Positions 44,394-56,800 of a DNA stretch of 64,000 nucleotides are shown here, one piece after another. This DNA is from Pristionchus mayeri. Lineage: Eukaryota; Nematoda; Chromadorea; Rhabditida; Neodiplogasteridae. The translations under genes and the position numbers were made by a program. The notes below the pieces were generated by a model. That model saw only the letters and a program-made list of their open reading frames with translations. It did not search any database and had not been told where the DNA came from. Positions within the stretch are counted from its first letter, which is position 1; each line of letters starts with the position of its first letter. The stretch is taken from NCBI GenBank assembly GCA_036245805.1, contig BTRK01000006.1, forward strand, positions 20,554,365 to 20,618,364. Reading direction: 5' to 3'.

Positions 44394-45628
44394 TGTTACA
44401 AAATATTCATCGTGCTCCGACCTCGACAGAATTTGGACCAATGATTCATGCCAGAATTTATAGTTTTTCGTGAAAAGTCTGGAGCCGTAAAGTAAAAAAA
44501 TGCCTAAAATACGGCTCTGAGAACTTCAAAAGTTCTGTATTCAATTACTTGGTCCAAAATTATCGTAGAAGGTCGCTCAAAAAAAGGAAAATGATCATCT
44601 CAACGAGTTCTACAACAATACGCTAAAGCTATCGTCGAGTGGCTATGAAATCACATTGAAAACTTTGAAAAATCGAAAATGGGTTTACAAATATTAGCCG
44701 CCCTGATAAATATTTTGCCTTTTTCCCGTTGTTTTATTGCAGATTCGAATTCTCCAGATCATTTTACATTGGATACCTTCGTTTTAGAATTTTTAAAATT
44801 TAATCCCGAGGACTTATAGCTTTCAGAAGACCAAAAACAGCCGTTTTTTCGAAAATTTCGAAAAATCAAAGATAAATAAATCCCGAATGCTTGCTTCCAA
44901 ACTGGAACTCTCGGGCTAAAATATCATTTCAGGTTCAGTACAATCAGTTTTGAGGTTTAGAGGCAAATTCGAGATAAAAAAATTACGGGATTAAAAGGCC
45001 GCTATTGCCTCGCACCCTTGAAAAGTGTCGAAACATTCGACAAAAAAAATTTCTTCAAAACACTCACAAACCTCAAAACTGATTGTACTGAACCCGAAAT
45101 GATATTTTATCCCGAGAGTTCCAGTTTGGAAGCATGCATTGGGGATTTATTTATCTTTGATTTTTCGAAATTTTCGAAAAATCGGATGTTTTTGTTATTC
45201 TGAAAGCTATAAGTCCCCGGGATTAAATTTTAAAATTCTAAATGAAGGTATCCGATGTGAAATGATCTGGAGAATTCGAATCTGTAATAAACCAACGGGA
45301 AAAAGGCAAAATATTTTTCAGGGCGGCTAATATTTGTACACCCATTTTCGATTTTTCGAAGTTTTCCATGTGATTTCGTAGCCACTCGACGATAGCTTTA
45401 GCGTATTGTTGTAGAACTCGTTGAGATGATCATTTTCGTTTTTTGAGCGACCTTATAAGATAATTTTGAACCAAGTTATTGATTACAGAACTTTTGAAGT
45501 TCTCAGAGCCGGATTTTAGGCATTTTTAATTTTACGGCTCCAGACTTTTCACGAAAAACTATTAATTCTGGCATGAATCATTGGTCCAAATTCTGTCGAG
45601 GTCGGAGCACGATGAATATTTTGTAACA
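44394..45628. mobile_element. Foldback element, family 3
   Basis: Inverted arms about 44394-44963 and 45068-45628. Both outer ends read GTTACAAAATATTCATCGTG inward. There is no coding capacity. The arms differ at scattered positions, so it is older than the large palindromes. Confidence 0.82.
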
Positions 45629-45894
45629 CTAGGTCTTAGATTCATGCAATCTCTCAGAAAACGCGTGATAAGTTATTGCTGTGAACGACTGCAATTTATG
45701 CATGAATTCCGCTGGTCATAGATTAACGACATATATCACGAACTTACAATATTTACTTGTCTTGCAGTCCTCACAAATCCAAGTTGTAGACCGATAAGGA
45801 TGAATAGTCCATTCTTTCGTATTTTTATCCAATATCTGAAAATATACAAACCCCAATTAACAGAGTTAAGGAGAAACGAAATATTGACTGTATA

Positions 45895-46897
45895 CAGTAT
45901 CGCCGGAAAGTATTCGCCCACTTTGAATTTCTACCATAGTTTTTCAATCAAGCAAAATATCGAACTGAAATTACAACTAAAGATAGCAAATTTAATGGGG
46001 AATAAGGTGATGTTATTGCAAACTTATGGAAATTGATCACGCTTGCGTAGTGATGACGCAATCGAAGTACCCTTTTTCGAAAAAATTGTATCTCTTTGGA
46101 GAATTTTTCCACACCTGTCAAACTTTAGGAGCGTTGAGATCCGCCCATGTATTGCACAGAAACCAAATTTCAAGTTGCTGCGACAACGCACATTGCTGCT
46201 GCAGCTGCTGCAAATTTGAGGCTGAAATGTCATAACTCAGCTTCTAGTGAAGCTAGAGACTCGTTCAAAACAGTAAAATTATCGTTCGCTATGGTCAGGA
46301 AATTAACGCGAGCTCTACCAAAACTTGGGAATTGATTCTTTGATGGTCTTTGCACCTTCCTGTCCAGGAGATACATTTTTTGATAGTTCACTGTGTAAAT
46401 GGTGAGCGTCCAAAGATGGGTCATCCGAAAAAGTGACTTTTTCGTGCCCTGAGGGACAATAAAAACCAATCGATACCAAACTTTCAGGATCATTTGGGGA
46501 CATTATAAGGATAATTTTTCTGTTTTGAACGAGTCTCTAGCTCCACTAGAAGCTGAGTTATGACATTTCAGCCTCAAATTTGCAGCAGCTGCAGCAGCAA
46601 AGTGCGTTGTCGCAGCAACTTGATATTTGGTTTCTGTGCAATACATGGGTGGATCTCAACGCTCCTAAAGTTTGACAGGTGTGGAAAAATTCTCCAAAGA
46701 GATACAATTTTTCGAAAAAGGGTCCTTCGATTGCGTCATCACTACGCAAGCGTGATCAATTTTTATAAGTTTACAATAACATCACCTTATTTCCCATTAA
46801 ATTTGCTATCTTCAGTTAAAATTTCAGTTCGATATCTCGCTTGATTGAAAACCTATGGCAGAAATTCAAAGTGGGCGAATATTTTCCGGCGATACTG
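45895..46897. mobile_element. Tc1-like foldback element with TA flanks
   Basis: The termini are CAGTATCGCCGGAAA(G/A)TATTC and its inverse, followed in both arms by GCCCACTTTGAATTTCT. It is flanked by TA (45893-45894, 46898-46899). CAGT ends and TA flanks are Tc1/mariner hallmarks. Instead of a transposase gene the interior is a long hairpin whose arms meet around 46390. Confidence 0.85.
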
Positions 46898-46899
46898 TA

Positions 46900-48130
46900 T
46901 ATTGACCGGAACCCTTCTGGCGGCGTGATGCAACTAGCTGCGAGTCGCCCGTTAGGGAGGTGATTGAGCAATTCTATAATAACTAACCCAATGATATCCG
47001 GATTTATTGCACTGAATGATGTGGAAAAACGTATCCAATGACCAAACGTATGATGCCTTTTTGATATTATAAAGGACCTCAACGAATAACGCATTGTTCA
47101 TAATGTTATTAAATTGTCGAGTTTTCGACAAAAAAAATGGGCTTTGATGATAGATTGGTGCTTCACTGCAAAATCAAGAGGAAGCTATATCCTCTGTGCA
47201 TTTTCTAGCATAGTAAAATTATGCAAAAACAATTCTCACAAAATTGTCTCTCGGTATGTTGACCAAAGTCCGATATTCCGTCCATCTCATGGTGGAGAGG
47301 TCGAGTTTGCAAATGGTAAATCGATCGTCGTGAATAGTTAGTATTGTGAATGAAGACTGCGATCCTGTGTGAACGTAATAAATTTTTGTTTACCTTAAAT
47401 TAATAAAAGTTTAGATACTTCTATTAAATTAATTTGACTATAAAATGTTCAGGACAGTTTGCGGGTCCAGAAATATGGCATATTCATCTAAAGTGCCGCT
47501 TACCCTCGCTATATCGGCAAAAGTTAGATGTTCGCAAATCTTCTGGAGTTGCAATCGTTTGAATAATTCGCCATTGAAAAATACTGCCATCTTATATGTA
47601 GAAATATCATAGAATGCACTTTTTATGTTTCAAGTGAAAAAATATCCGTCCAAAAACAGATCAAAGATGTTACGATGAAACCAAAAATGGGCAAATTCAG
47701 CCTACCTAATTGTCCCGCGATTATCTTTGATTCATTGAGCCAAGTATATGCAACATCCATGTACACCACAACTGGCCATGTTATGCATTTCCATAACTCC
47801 CTTGGGATGTCCTGCTTATTCCATTGCATTGGCATCAGTATTTTTTTCATTTTGGCATCAGTATTATTTTGGCATTTACTATAATACTTTATAAATGCTT
47901 ATCAAATAATTCTTACATGTAAAATCGCTGGCAATCTCTTGACGGCAAATGTGCCTGAAATTGGAAGATAATTTCTGAAAAATATTCATAAGAGACTCTC
48001 CACCATAGAACGTAACAGCTGGTGGGGGTCCATGGATGGCCAAAAATTCGATATTTCCTATATTTTTTTCCTGAAGTTGGGGTCCCGAGTGCTGATCGCC
48101 GGCAGCAATGACTAAGGGTCGATTTTGAAA
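46900..48130. other. Gene-poor stretch, no supported feature
   Basis: Several open frames of 60-90 codons on both strands, none with splice or motif support. Confidence 0.4.
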
Positions 48131-48261
48131 AGTTTCTGGCACCCCTCACTTTTGGGGTCGAAAATTTCTACACCAGAAAAAAAATACACCAGAAAATCTA
48201 TATTACAGATAATTTGTGAAAGTCGATTTTTCGACCCCAAAAGTGAGGGGTGACAGAAACT
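48131..48261. repeat. Short perfect hairpin with 34-bp arms
   Basis: AGTTTCTG-CACCCCTCACTTTTGGGGTCGAAAA is repeated inverted at 48227-48261 with one mismatch and one indel; the loop is about 63 bp. It lies just downstream of the truncated Notch-like copy. Confidence 0.8.
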
Positions 48262-48273
48262 ATCCGTGGACTG

Positions 48274-49364
48274 TTACGTTCTCTCGTGGAGGGTCTCTAT
48301 CGCAACAATGGGCAGAACCAGACTTGGGCCAATAGTATACATCCCCCAGTCGTCATCGTCATCATAATCGCACACCCTGAGATCTTGCTCAACACAAATA
48401 ATCTGGCCGCCGATCATGAACTGAAAAATACCGTATCAAACTACTGTCGTTTATGTCATATTTGAGTCAAAATATAGCAATCTGAGGTCATTTTTAAGTC
48501 TTCTTTTTGCTACTCGCTGCTCTATCATCAAAATCCTTTTCTGTTACGGGCATACATTAGTTGGAATGAGAAGATTGGGCAAGACAATCTGGCGATTTAC
48601 TCACGGCATTGGCCAGTTGCAGAGAAGAAATAGCAGAGAGATCTTCGACTCGGAGCAACATCGGAGGATCTCGAGCAGAAAACAGTGTATCGAATTATGT
48701 TATAAAGTAAGAATGGAAGGGTGAGCAGTCTCAACCCACGCGGCTCTCCTAGGACGCCGTTGTCCCGCCATATTTTATTAGAATTTTCGAGTTGTGAAGG
48801 CATAAATGCAAATGGGCATGATCTAACTAACAAGCTTGCAGACCATAGTCAAACACTACTCGATTATTGCACACATGAATACAAGGTTATGAAAAGGGAG
48901 TTCGATTCTTTTCCCGTTTCGGTTCTCGATTGGGAATAACAGTGGCGTATCTCATCTCCCTCCATCTCTCCTCTCTGCACTCTCTGTCCGACATCGAATG
49001 AGCCAATCCATTCACTATTCTGAAGCATTTGCTCGAACATTCTGCCAGGCCAATCTTAAACGCCATTCATATTGTCAAAAAGCGAGCTTTGACCTACCTG
49101 GATGTTCACGATGACTCCATTGTAGCTCTGATCATCACTCTCCCTCTTCACTCTATACTCCACCCTCGCATCAGTTCTCGATCCGAATCTCACTCTTCCT
49201 CCTCTCATTCTCGTCTTCGAATTCCATTCGTACACGTCCATCGCCCCGTTCGTCTTCCTGATTCTCGCCCAAGTTCGTAGCTTCTGCGAGACTGAACTCA
49301 GGAATTCGTCCACTTTCCGCACGAATGTCCCCGGTTTGACCATCACGGCAAGGGAGATATTAGT
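48274..49364 (-). pseudogene. Notch-type NOD fragment, partial duplicate
   Basis: Exons in transcript order: 49364-49098 (NOD domain), about 48669-48605 (MLLRVEDLSAISSLQLANA) and 48420-48274 (FMIGGQIICVEQDLR..., then an acidic run and stop TAA). The NOD exon is the same length (267 bp) and highly similar to that at 59216-59482. The last exon differs by extension past the point where the other copy diverges. No EGF or LNR exon was found upstream, so this looks like a partial duplicate. Joining the NOD exon to the middle exon is out of phase in both copies, so an exon border is missing from my model. Confidence 0.65.
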
Positions 49365-49599
49365 CTGCAATTTACTCGTTATCGATCGACAATTAATTTA
49401 CTTTCCCTTCCACTTATTGCGAGGGCTATTTATAAGTGGAGGATCATTGAGATCGAAATGGGATGGAATTCCAACCTAATTGGAGAAGGGAACCACTACG
49501 ACCGTAAATATTTATTGCACTCGAGATTAGCATGGATGGAATGGAATGGAATGTACAGTAGGATGAATAGGTGAGAGAAGATCGATCCAGATATTCAGT

Positions 49600-49930
49600 T
49601 GATTTCCTTGCAGATTCTCTTTCCATCGATGAGAACTATCGAAGCTCCCTCGCAGCATATGAATATCAATTGAGAGGAGGGGAAGCGAGTGGGTGAGGGG
49701 GGGCAGACTGACCCGCCCTTCTTATTCCAGCACGGCTTCTCTCCACATCGTTCATACAACTTGTTCGATCCTTTGAACGAAGGAATGAGAGGGGGAGGGG
49801 GGGGGTAGCCCTCACTCGCAAGTGCATCCTTCGGGAATGCATTGTCTCTCTGCCACTGATCTATGGCCACACAATCCACAGGAGGAATCACAGGAAGAGA
49901 CGAGGGAAGCATCTCAGTCTCAGCTCCCTA
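49600..49930 (-). CDS. Cys-rich exons, possible TIL-type fragment
   Basis: A minus-strand stretch around 49815-49920 reads SSCDSSCGLCGHRSVAERQC followed by IPEGCTCE. Further down are YERCGEKPCWNKKGG and GASIVLIDGKRICKEIN with stop. The spacing recalls trypsin-inhibitor-like (TIL) cysteine modules. The order of pieces does not give one canonical domain and I could not build a consistent exon chain. Confidence 0.3.
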
Positions 49931-50437
49931 TCTCAGCTCGAGACTCTCATGAGAGGCTGGAATTGCGTTTACAACCATCATATTTCTGGATAATATCTAA
50001 AAATATTACAATAGGTCCGGTGATAGCTTTCTCAGAGGAAAGACCTTGTGGCAAACCTCTATTAGCATTCAATACAATATGTTAAGCACTAACAGAAGAG
50101 GAGGGGAGGGGGAGGCTTGCTGAGACCGGAAGGGTAAATGCCAGCGAGAGCCTAAGACAACCACACTCATATTTTAATACATTCATCTCTTTGAAATGCG
50201 CTTGCATTTATTGCTTCTTTACGTTACCCCTTCACATTTTTCAATTAATATCTAATGGAGCAGATTTTGTCAGAAGACTTGGAGCTCGCAGCGTGAGGAT
50301 ACTTTTTGCGCATAAGAATTACAAAGAATTCAAATGAGATCATAACAATCTGTTCATTGTGATGACTATTGAAAGATCTTAGTGATCTCGGCTTCGTATA
50401 TTTAATTTTTAAGAACATTCATGTCGCATTTTATACA

Positions 50438-51542
50438 TATCACACGTATCACGAGTCAGTGAATGTTTGCGGGAACATTTTGAAAATTTGTGTCATGAAT
50501 TTGGCCCATACTATGGTAGTATAATACCCTGGAGTGATGATTTCGAAAAATATAGGTCATTTGTCCCAGAGCCGGCTTTTAGAAATTTTCCGGTTTTGTA
50601 CCATATCTCTGCTTCCAGTTGAGCTAGAAAGATGGCATTGGGCTGAAAATGTGTGGAACATTATTTTGAACAACTTTTATGTTGACAGCTTTTGTGTGCG
50701 ATGCCAATTGAAAATGCTATGGTAAAAAGTCCATTTTTTCAAGCAAAAAAATATATTTTTTCGACATCACGCAGGAAACTTGCAGCGGATTTTCTTTGCA
50801 TATTTCGAAAGAAGAAGTTAACCTGCATTATATAAAAAATTGGCAAAGAAATGCAAGGGTAGATTTGCATTGTAATTTTGGGTCAAAGGTGGAACTTTGG
50901 CAAAATCGCAAAAATCATTATTTTCAAATTCTTTCCAAATGCACACCTTGACATTTTTATGAACTATTAAATTCGAAATGCATATATTTACAGTCTTTAA
51001 AGATGGTTTTAAGTGAAAGAAATAAGTTTTGAAAGATTTGAAAATAATGATTTTTGCTATTTTGCCAAAGTTCCACATTTGGCCTAAAATTACAATGCAA
51101 ATCTACCCTTGAATTTCTTTGCTAATTTTTTATATAATGCAGGTTGACTTCTTCTTTCGAAATATGCAAAGAAAATCCGCAGCAAGTTTCCTGCGTGATG
51201 TCGAAAAAATATATTTTTTGCTTGAAAAAATGGACTTTTTACCATAGCATTTTCAATTGGCATCGCACACAAAAGCTGTCAACATAAAAGTTGTTCAAAA
51301 TAATGTTCCACACATTTTCAGCCCAATGCCATCTTTCTAGCTCAACTGGAAGCAGAGATATGGTACAAAACCGGAAAATTTATAAAAGCAGGCTCTGGGA
51401 CAAATGACCTATATTTTTCGAAATCATCACTCCGGGGTATTATCCTATCATAGTATGCGTCAAATTCGTGATACAAATTTTCAAAATGTTGTTCCCGAGG
51501 GGCCTATTTTTCATCCACTGACTCGTGATACACGTGATATAT
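50438..51542. mobile_element. Foldback element, family 4 (TATCACGAGTCAGTG), copy 1
   Basis: Ends read ATATCAC(A/G)(C/T)GTATCACGAGTCAGTG in inverted orientation. The arms continue through TTTCGAAAAATATAGGTCAT and meet near 50990. The same termini bound the elements at 59502-62892 and 60052-61937. Confidence 0.82.
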
Positions 51543-52212
51543 ATATTTTGCTTAAAACGCTGTCTCCCTTAGAACGGATGGGTACGTGGCACAATCGTTC
51601 AAAGTCATCACGGGAAGCTCAAACTTTGTGGTCAGAGTGCCCATGGGTGGGATACACTTCAGCCAAAAAATTGGACCCAAAAGTTGTTCTTTGGTCTTTG
51701 AGACCGAAAAATTTCATCTTCATTTTAACCCTGCATGTTATATACCATTCGAAAGAGCATAAAAAGTTATGTGTAAATCCAAATTTTCGTAGCCGAAGAT
51801 CAATATTTGCTCAAGATATTTGAAAAAATGTGAAAAATTTGCAAATCGTTTACATTCAAAAAATTATTTTACCATGTTCCAATGAGGGGTAGCCCCTGGA
51901 AAGTTGGTATGTTCTGTGAAATTACATGCTGAATTCAGAAAAAAGTACCTCATTTCGCGCCGACATACCAGACATTGACTTTCTTCGAATATCTAGCACG
52001 CAATCGTCGACGCGGGTTCGAATCCTCCCGGCAGCACTAATGTTTTGCAAACTTTTATTTTGAATTAAATGGTATATTTTCGACATTTATTGAATTCCAA
52101 TGTATTTTAAGTCATTTTGAGTGACATGGCGTCTTGTATTGGCTTTATTCAGCAAAGAACAATGTGAGATAAAGTATTATTTATCATAATAGTCCACAGC
52201 TTTGATTTCCTT

Positions 52213-52483
52213 TCACACTATGTTTCCTTCGAAGAAGTTCTTGCTTCTCCGAATGGTGTGAATAGCCTCATTTCCGAACTGGAAGATCAAAATTGCATTT
52301 CAAACGCTACCAAATTGTGAAATAATGGTACCTGATCAAGAATGAGACGAGTCTATGGATCTTCGCTGGATCGTATTGAGCGTGGACGATTCTCTCTACT
52401 TCCGGCGTTGGTCCGACTCTCGTACTTCTCCACAGACACAATGTGAAGATCGGAAGAAGCAGTAGTAGCACCGCAATGCGCAT
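52213..52483 (-). CDS. Small secreted peptide, unassigned
   Basis: Exon 1 (52483-52332) starts right after GATTCAG, possibly a trans-splice acceptor, with a signal peptide MRIAVLLLLLPIFTLCLW. RSTRVGPTPEVERIVHAQY follows and the exon ends at GTACC. Exon 2 begins at 52278 after CTTCCAG and stops within 25 codons (TAG or TGA depending on phase). Total is about 70 residues. No family is recognised. It lies inside an inverted repeat. Confidence 0.45.
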
Positions 52484-52511
52484 CTGAATCAATTACTTAC
52501 GAAGCCATCTG

Positions 52512-53108
52512 ATGACGGAATGGAGGAATGCAAGAATATGCATTAATGATGAGGAGGAAGTCGATGATGTAGAAGGCATTGACGAGTTCGAAGTTGACGA
52601 AGCCGTATTCGATGATGAAGACTTCAAGAGTGACAGCGAGTTGATAGAAAATTTTATGAACCACATGGACGAGATCTTCAACATGACTCTGCCGATTGAA
52701 ATAATGGAGGAGGAGATAACCTAACCGAGTGAAATCATGGTGATCAAGCCCGGGAACGAGATATTCGGAATTCCGTCTCAAGAGCTGGCCATGATGGGAT
52801 CATTCGAAAGCGCAGACAGCCAGGAACGTGATGATGAGGATTCTCAAGAAGTGAGCAGATAAGGCAGCTTTCCTGAGGAGCCGATATCTGCCTTTATTTC
52901 TAGTCTGGGCCAAGTACTAGGAATTCCCGTGGAGATGCCGAATTATGTTCCCAAAGAGAACCATGACCAAGTTTCCGTGGAGGACTCGCAAGAGACAGGA
53001 GATGAGAGAGTTTTTGCAATGCTCGAGGAGGAGATGAACGAAGTTCGAAACAGAAGAACGCGAGCTCACAGAACTTATGGAGAGAGGCATTTGAACGTTC
53101 GTGATTGA
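52512..53108 (+). pseudogene. Acidic protein frame with two in-frame stops
   Basis: One reading frame runs from ATG 52512 to TGA 53108, interrupted only by TAA at 52722 and TAA near 52860. It is strongly acidic (DDVEGIDEFEVDEAVFDDED, ...). It contains an internal repeat: GIPSQELAMM...DSQE versus GIPVEMPNYV...EDSQE. No intron that removes either stop keeps the frame. AATAAA follows at 53142. It is best read as a recently disabled gene. It starts 28 bp from the divergent secreted-peptide gene. Confidence 0.5.
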
Positions 53109-53881
53109 TAATTGGCTGGAATCTAAATTGTTTATCCGTAGAATAAAAATCTTACTAATAATTGAATTATTTTCACATACAATGAAGCGAAATAAAATGG
53201 TGAGATCGCACCAGAATTGAAAGCTGTGGACTCAATTAACAACAATGCGAAGTGACCGAGCAATATTATTATAACTAATACTTTATCTCACATTGTTCTT
53301 TGCTGAATAAAGCCAATACAAGACGCCATGTCACTCAAAATGACTTAAAATACATTGGAATTCAATAAATGTCGAAAATATACCATTTAATTCAAAATAA
53401 AAGTTTGCAAAACATTAGTGCTGCCGGGAGGATTCGAACCCGCGTCGACGATTGCGTGCTAGATATTCGAAGAAAAGTCAATGTCTGGTATGTCGGAGCG
53501 AAATGAGGTATTTTTTTTCTGGATTCAGCATGTAATTTCACACAACATACTAACTTTCCAGGGGCTACCCCTCATTGGAACATGGTAAAATAATTTTTTG
53601 AATGTAAACGATTTGCAAATTTTTCACATTTTTTCAAATATCTTGAGCAAATATTGATCTTCGGCTACGAAAATTTGGATTTACACATAACTTTTTATGC
53701 TCTTTCGAATGGTATATAACATGCAGGGTTAAAATGAAGATTAAATTTTTCGATCTCAAAGACCAAAGATCAACTTTTGGGTCCAATTTGTTGGCTGAAG
53801 TGTATCCCACCCATGGGCACTCTGACCACAAAGTTTGAGCTTCCCGTGATGACTTTGAACGATTGTGCCACTTTTCCTCAG

Positions 53882-56800
53882 GAATCTGACGTTCTTAGGG
53901 AGACTGCGTTTTAAAGAGGGATTCTTTTATCAGATTACGGGCTTCTTCATCGATGTTGCGATACTTTACCATGCTAATCCTAACGAGTTCATCATTACCG
54001 AAGCAAATTTGACACCAGAAGAAAATATGGTTTGCTTTATTCAATGAATAACAAAAACAACGTACATATATATTCTCAAAAGTATTTGATTCGCAGATGA
54101 ACTATGAGATTGATCATTTCGATAAGGTTGAGTATTATCAGAGGAAATCTGAGAGAACCGAGATACGTCCGTACAGCAAAAAACTAACCTATACTGAAAA
54201 TGTGTCCCTAGGGGTACTTTTTCACGTAGATCACGAAAATCGACCTTAGGAAGCGGTATCTCTGACCTCTCATTTCCTGTAGCGCGCCTCAAGGTCTAGG
54301 TCGGTTTTTCTATATTGTGAACGGCTGCTCCAAACTCCGTACATATATAGTAATGCTGAAAGATCTCGATGAGATAAGCATTTTTCCTGTTGGAAGTGAA
54401 GGGCTAGCTCATCTGCGAAAAAAATTACGGTCATTTGAAAGTTCAAAATTGATGCCCTGATAAAACGGTGTCCGATAACAATCCAATTTTCTTTTCATTC
54501 GATTCCTCGTGCAATTTTACCCCTGCGTGCAAATTTAAATGAAAATCGGGTGTGGTACATGGAACGAAATTTTCGAAAGAATATAGCGAAGTCGAAATTT
54601 TTTGGCCAAAAAATACGATTTTTTATTCCTACAATGTTTCTTTCACGTTTTGGTGAGGAGATATGTGCATATTCGTTTTCTACGGGTCGAAATACACCAG
54701 AAAAAAATTAATTCGGCTTATTCTGAGATTATCGATTTTTGACCTCAGAAACAGGAATTTTTCGACGATTTCAAGGCCAAAAATCGATAATCTCAGAATA
54801 AGCCGAATTAATTTTTTTCTGGTGTATTTCGACCCGTAGAAAACGAATATGCACATTTCTCCTCACGAAAACGTGAAAGAAACATTGTAGGAATAAAAAA
54901 TCGTATTTTTTGGCCAAAAATTTCGACTTCGCTATATTCTTTCGAAAATTTCGTTCCATATACCACACCCGATTTTCATTTAAATTTGCACGCAGGGGTA
55001 AAATTGCACGAGGAATCGAATGAAAAGAAAATTGGATTGTTATCGGTCACCATATTATCAGGGCATCAATTTGGAATCTTCAAATGACCGTAATTTTTTT
55101 CGCAGATGAGCTAGCCCTTCACTTCCAACAGGAAAAATGCTTATCTCATCGAGATCTTTCAGAATTACTATATACGGAGTTTGGAGCAGCCGTTCACAAT
55201 ATAGAAAAACCGACCTCGACGTTGAGGCGCGCTACAGGAAATGAGATGTCAGAGATACCGCTTCCTAAGGTCGATTTTCGTGATCTACGTGAAAAAGTAC
55301 CCCTAGGGACAGTACCCCTCAGCATAGGTTAGTTTTTTGCTGTACGGACACTACAAGGAATATCTCAATTCTCTCAGAATTACTCTGTTATTACCTGAAT
55401 TAATTCACTAATTAAAGATTCTGGAGCGTCATGCTGTTGCATTCTTGACAGTACTATTCGCAGATGTATATATATATATATCAACTATATACACTTTATG
55501 ATTTCAGGCATGTGGAATAGCAAATCAGACTGTCGTTACCCCATTTTGTGAATGATTGTGCTATGTTATGAATAGCTAAAAGATCGAAATTAGGACCGAT
55601 ATTCCTATTTTTAGAACTTAAAGTTACCCAACAAGGACGAAACCCTGATCTCACCCTGATCCCGTCGCGTGTACGAGAGAGTATGCAAAAGTGAGAGAGC
55701 GCGGATCATTTCCGGCTTTCCCTTGAGGCTATTATTGATTTTTAGCATTTTTGTATATTCATTCTATACTAATTCAACCATCGGCTATTCGATGGAGGAC
55801 AAAAAATAATGGGTCAATTTCGTCCTTGTTGGGTAACTTTAAAGAAGGAGTGTCAGCAAAGTTGAACTTTTAACGCTGTCATAAGCATGGCCCAGCTTTT
55901 CATAACCACGAGAGATTCTGAAAATTTCAAATTCATATCTTTATTTTGAACCGAGTTATCACTTGTTGGCAGAGTGATAGTCCTTGATAGGGAAGGGAAG
56001 TGTGGGAATTCAAATATCTTGAGGATTTGTCAAAAACTGGTGGGAATCGAACCCACAACCTTCTGATCACGAGACGGCTGCTCTACCACTGAGCCAAGAA
56101 CCGATGGTCGTTAACCGTCCGAGCCCGGGCAATGATCTTTGGAGGGTGGCCTAGGTCATGGTTACGACAGAGTCACAAGTTCAACTTTGCTGACACTCCT
56201 TCTTTAAGCATTCACCAAACATGTGAGAATAATTAAAAAGTACGCCGACGGACTTCCGCCTATTATTTTCTCTTGTCCATTACTTTAAATATTCTGCCTT
56301 CTAGATAACTTTTTTGCAGAATTATACTTCGAAAACATCTTATGAACGTTGGCGAGCTTTATCAAGGAATTAAATTCTTTCGATTGGAGATTCTTCCAGT
56401 TATCGTGACGGTTGTCAATGAAGAACAAGAGGTAAGTATTGTAATAAGATATAGAACTGGAAATCGTGGTAGGCAATTGTTTCGATGATATCCCGAACAA
56501 ATGCGAGAAAACATATATAATATTTATCAATCAATAATTTGAGCCACTAGAGGGTAATGTCGAAAACAATAACCGGGAATCAAAGTAACAACGGGCAAAG
56601 CGAGAAAGGGGAATCCAAATTTACTAACTCTTCTTACCTGGGCAGTCGTGCGGAGTAGACTTTCAAAATGAACTAGTTATGTCAAAAGAACTAGTTCTTT
56701 TCAATTCGATGAAACTAGTTCATTTGTCATTGTATTATTCAAATGAATGGTTGAAAAAAACTAGTTCATTTTTCATTTAGAGAACCAATCATTGAGTATA

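Larger units (their letters stand above)
51586..53871. repeat. Inverted repeat with coding spacer
   Basis: Arms about 51586-52206 and 53217-53871 match inverted with small indels. The outer flanks also contain an inverted partial copy of a coding exon (near 51555-51580 and 53896-53920). Both arms hold a tRNA 3'-half-like sequence with the B box GGTTCGAATCC (51985-52037; 53418-53470). The 1-kb spacer contains the next two entries. Confidence 0.75.
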
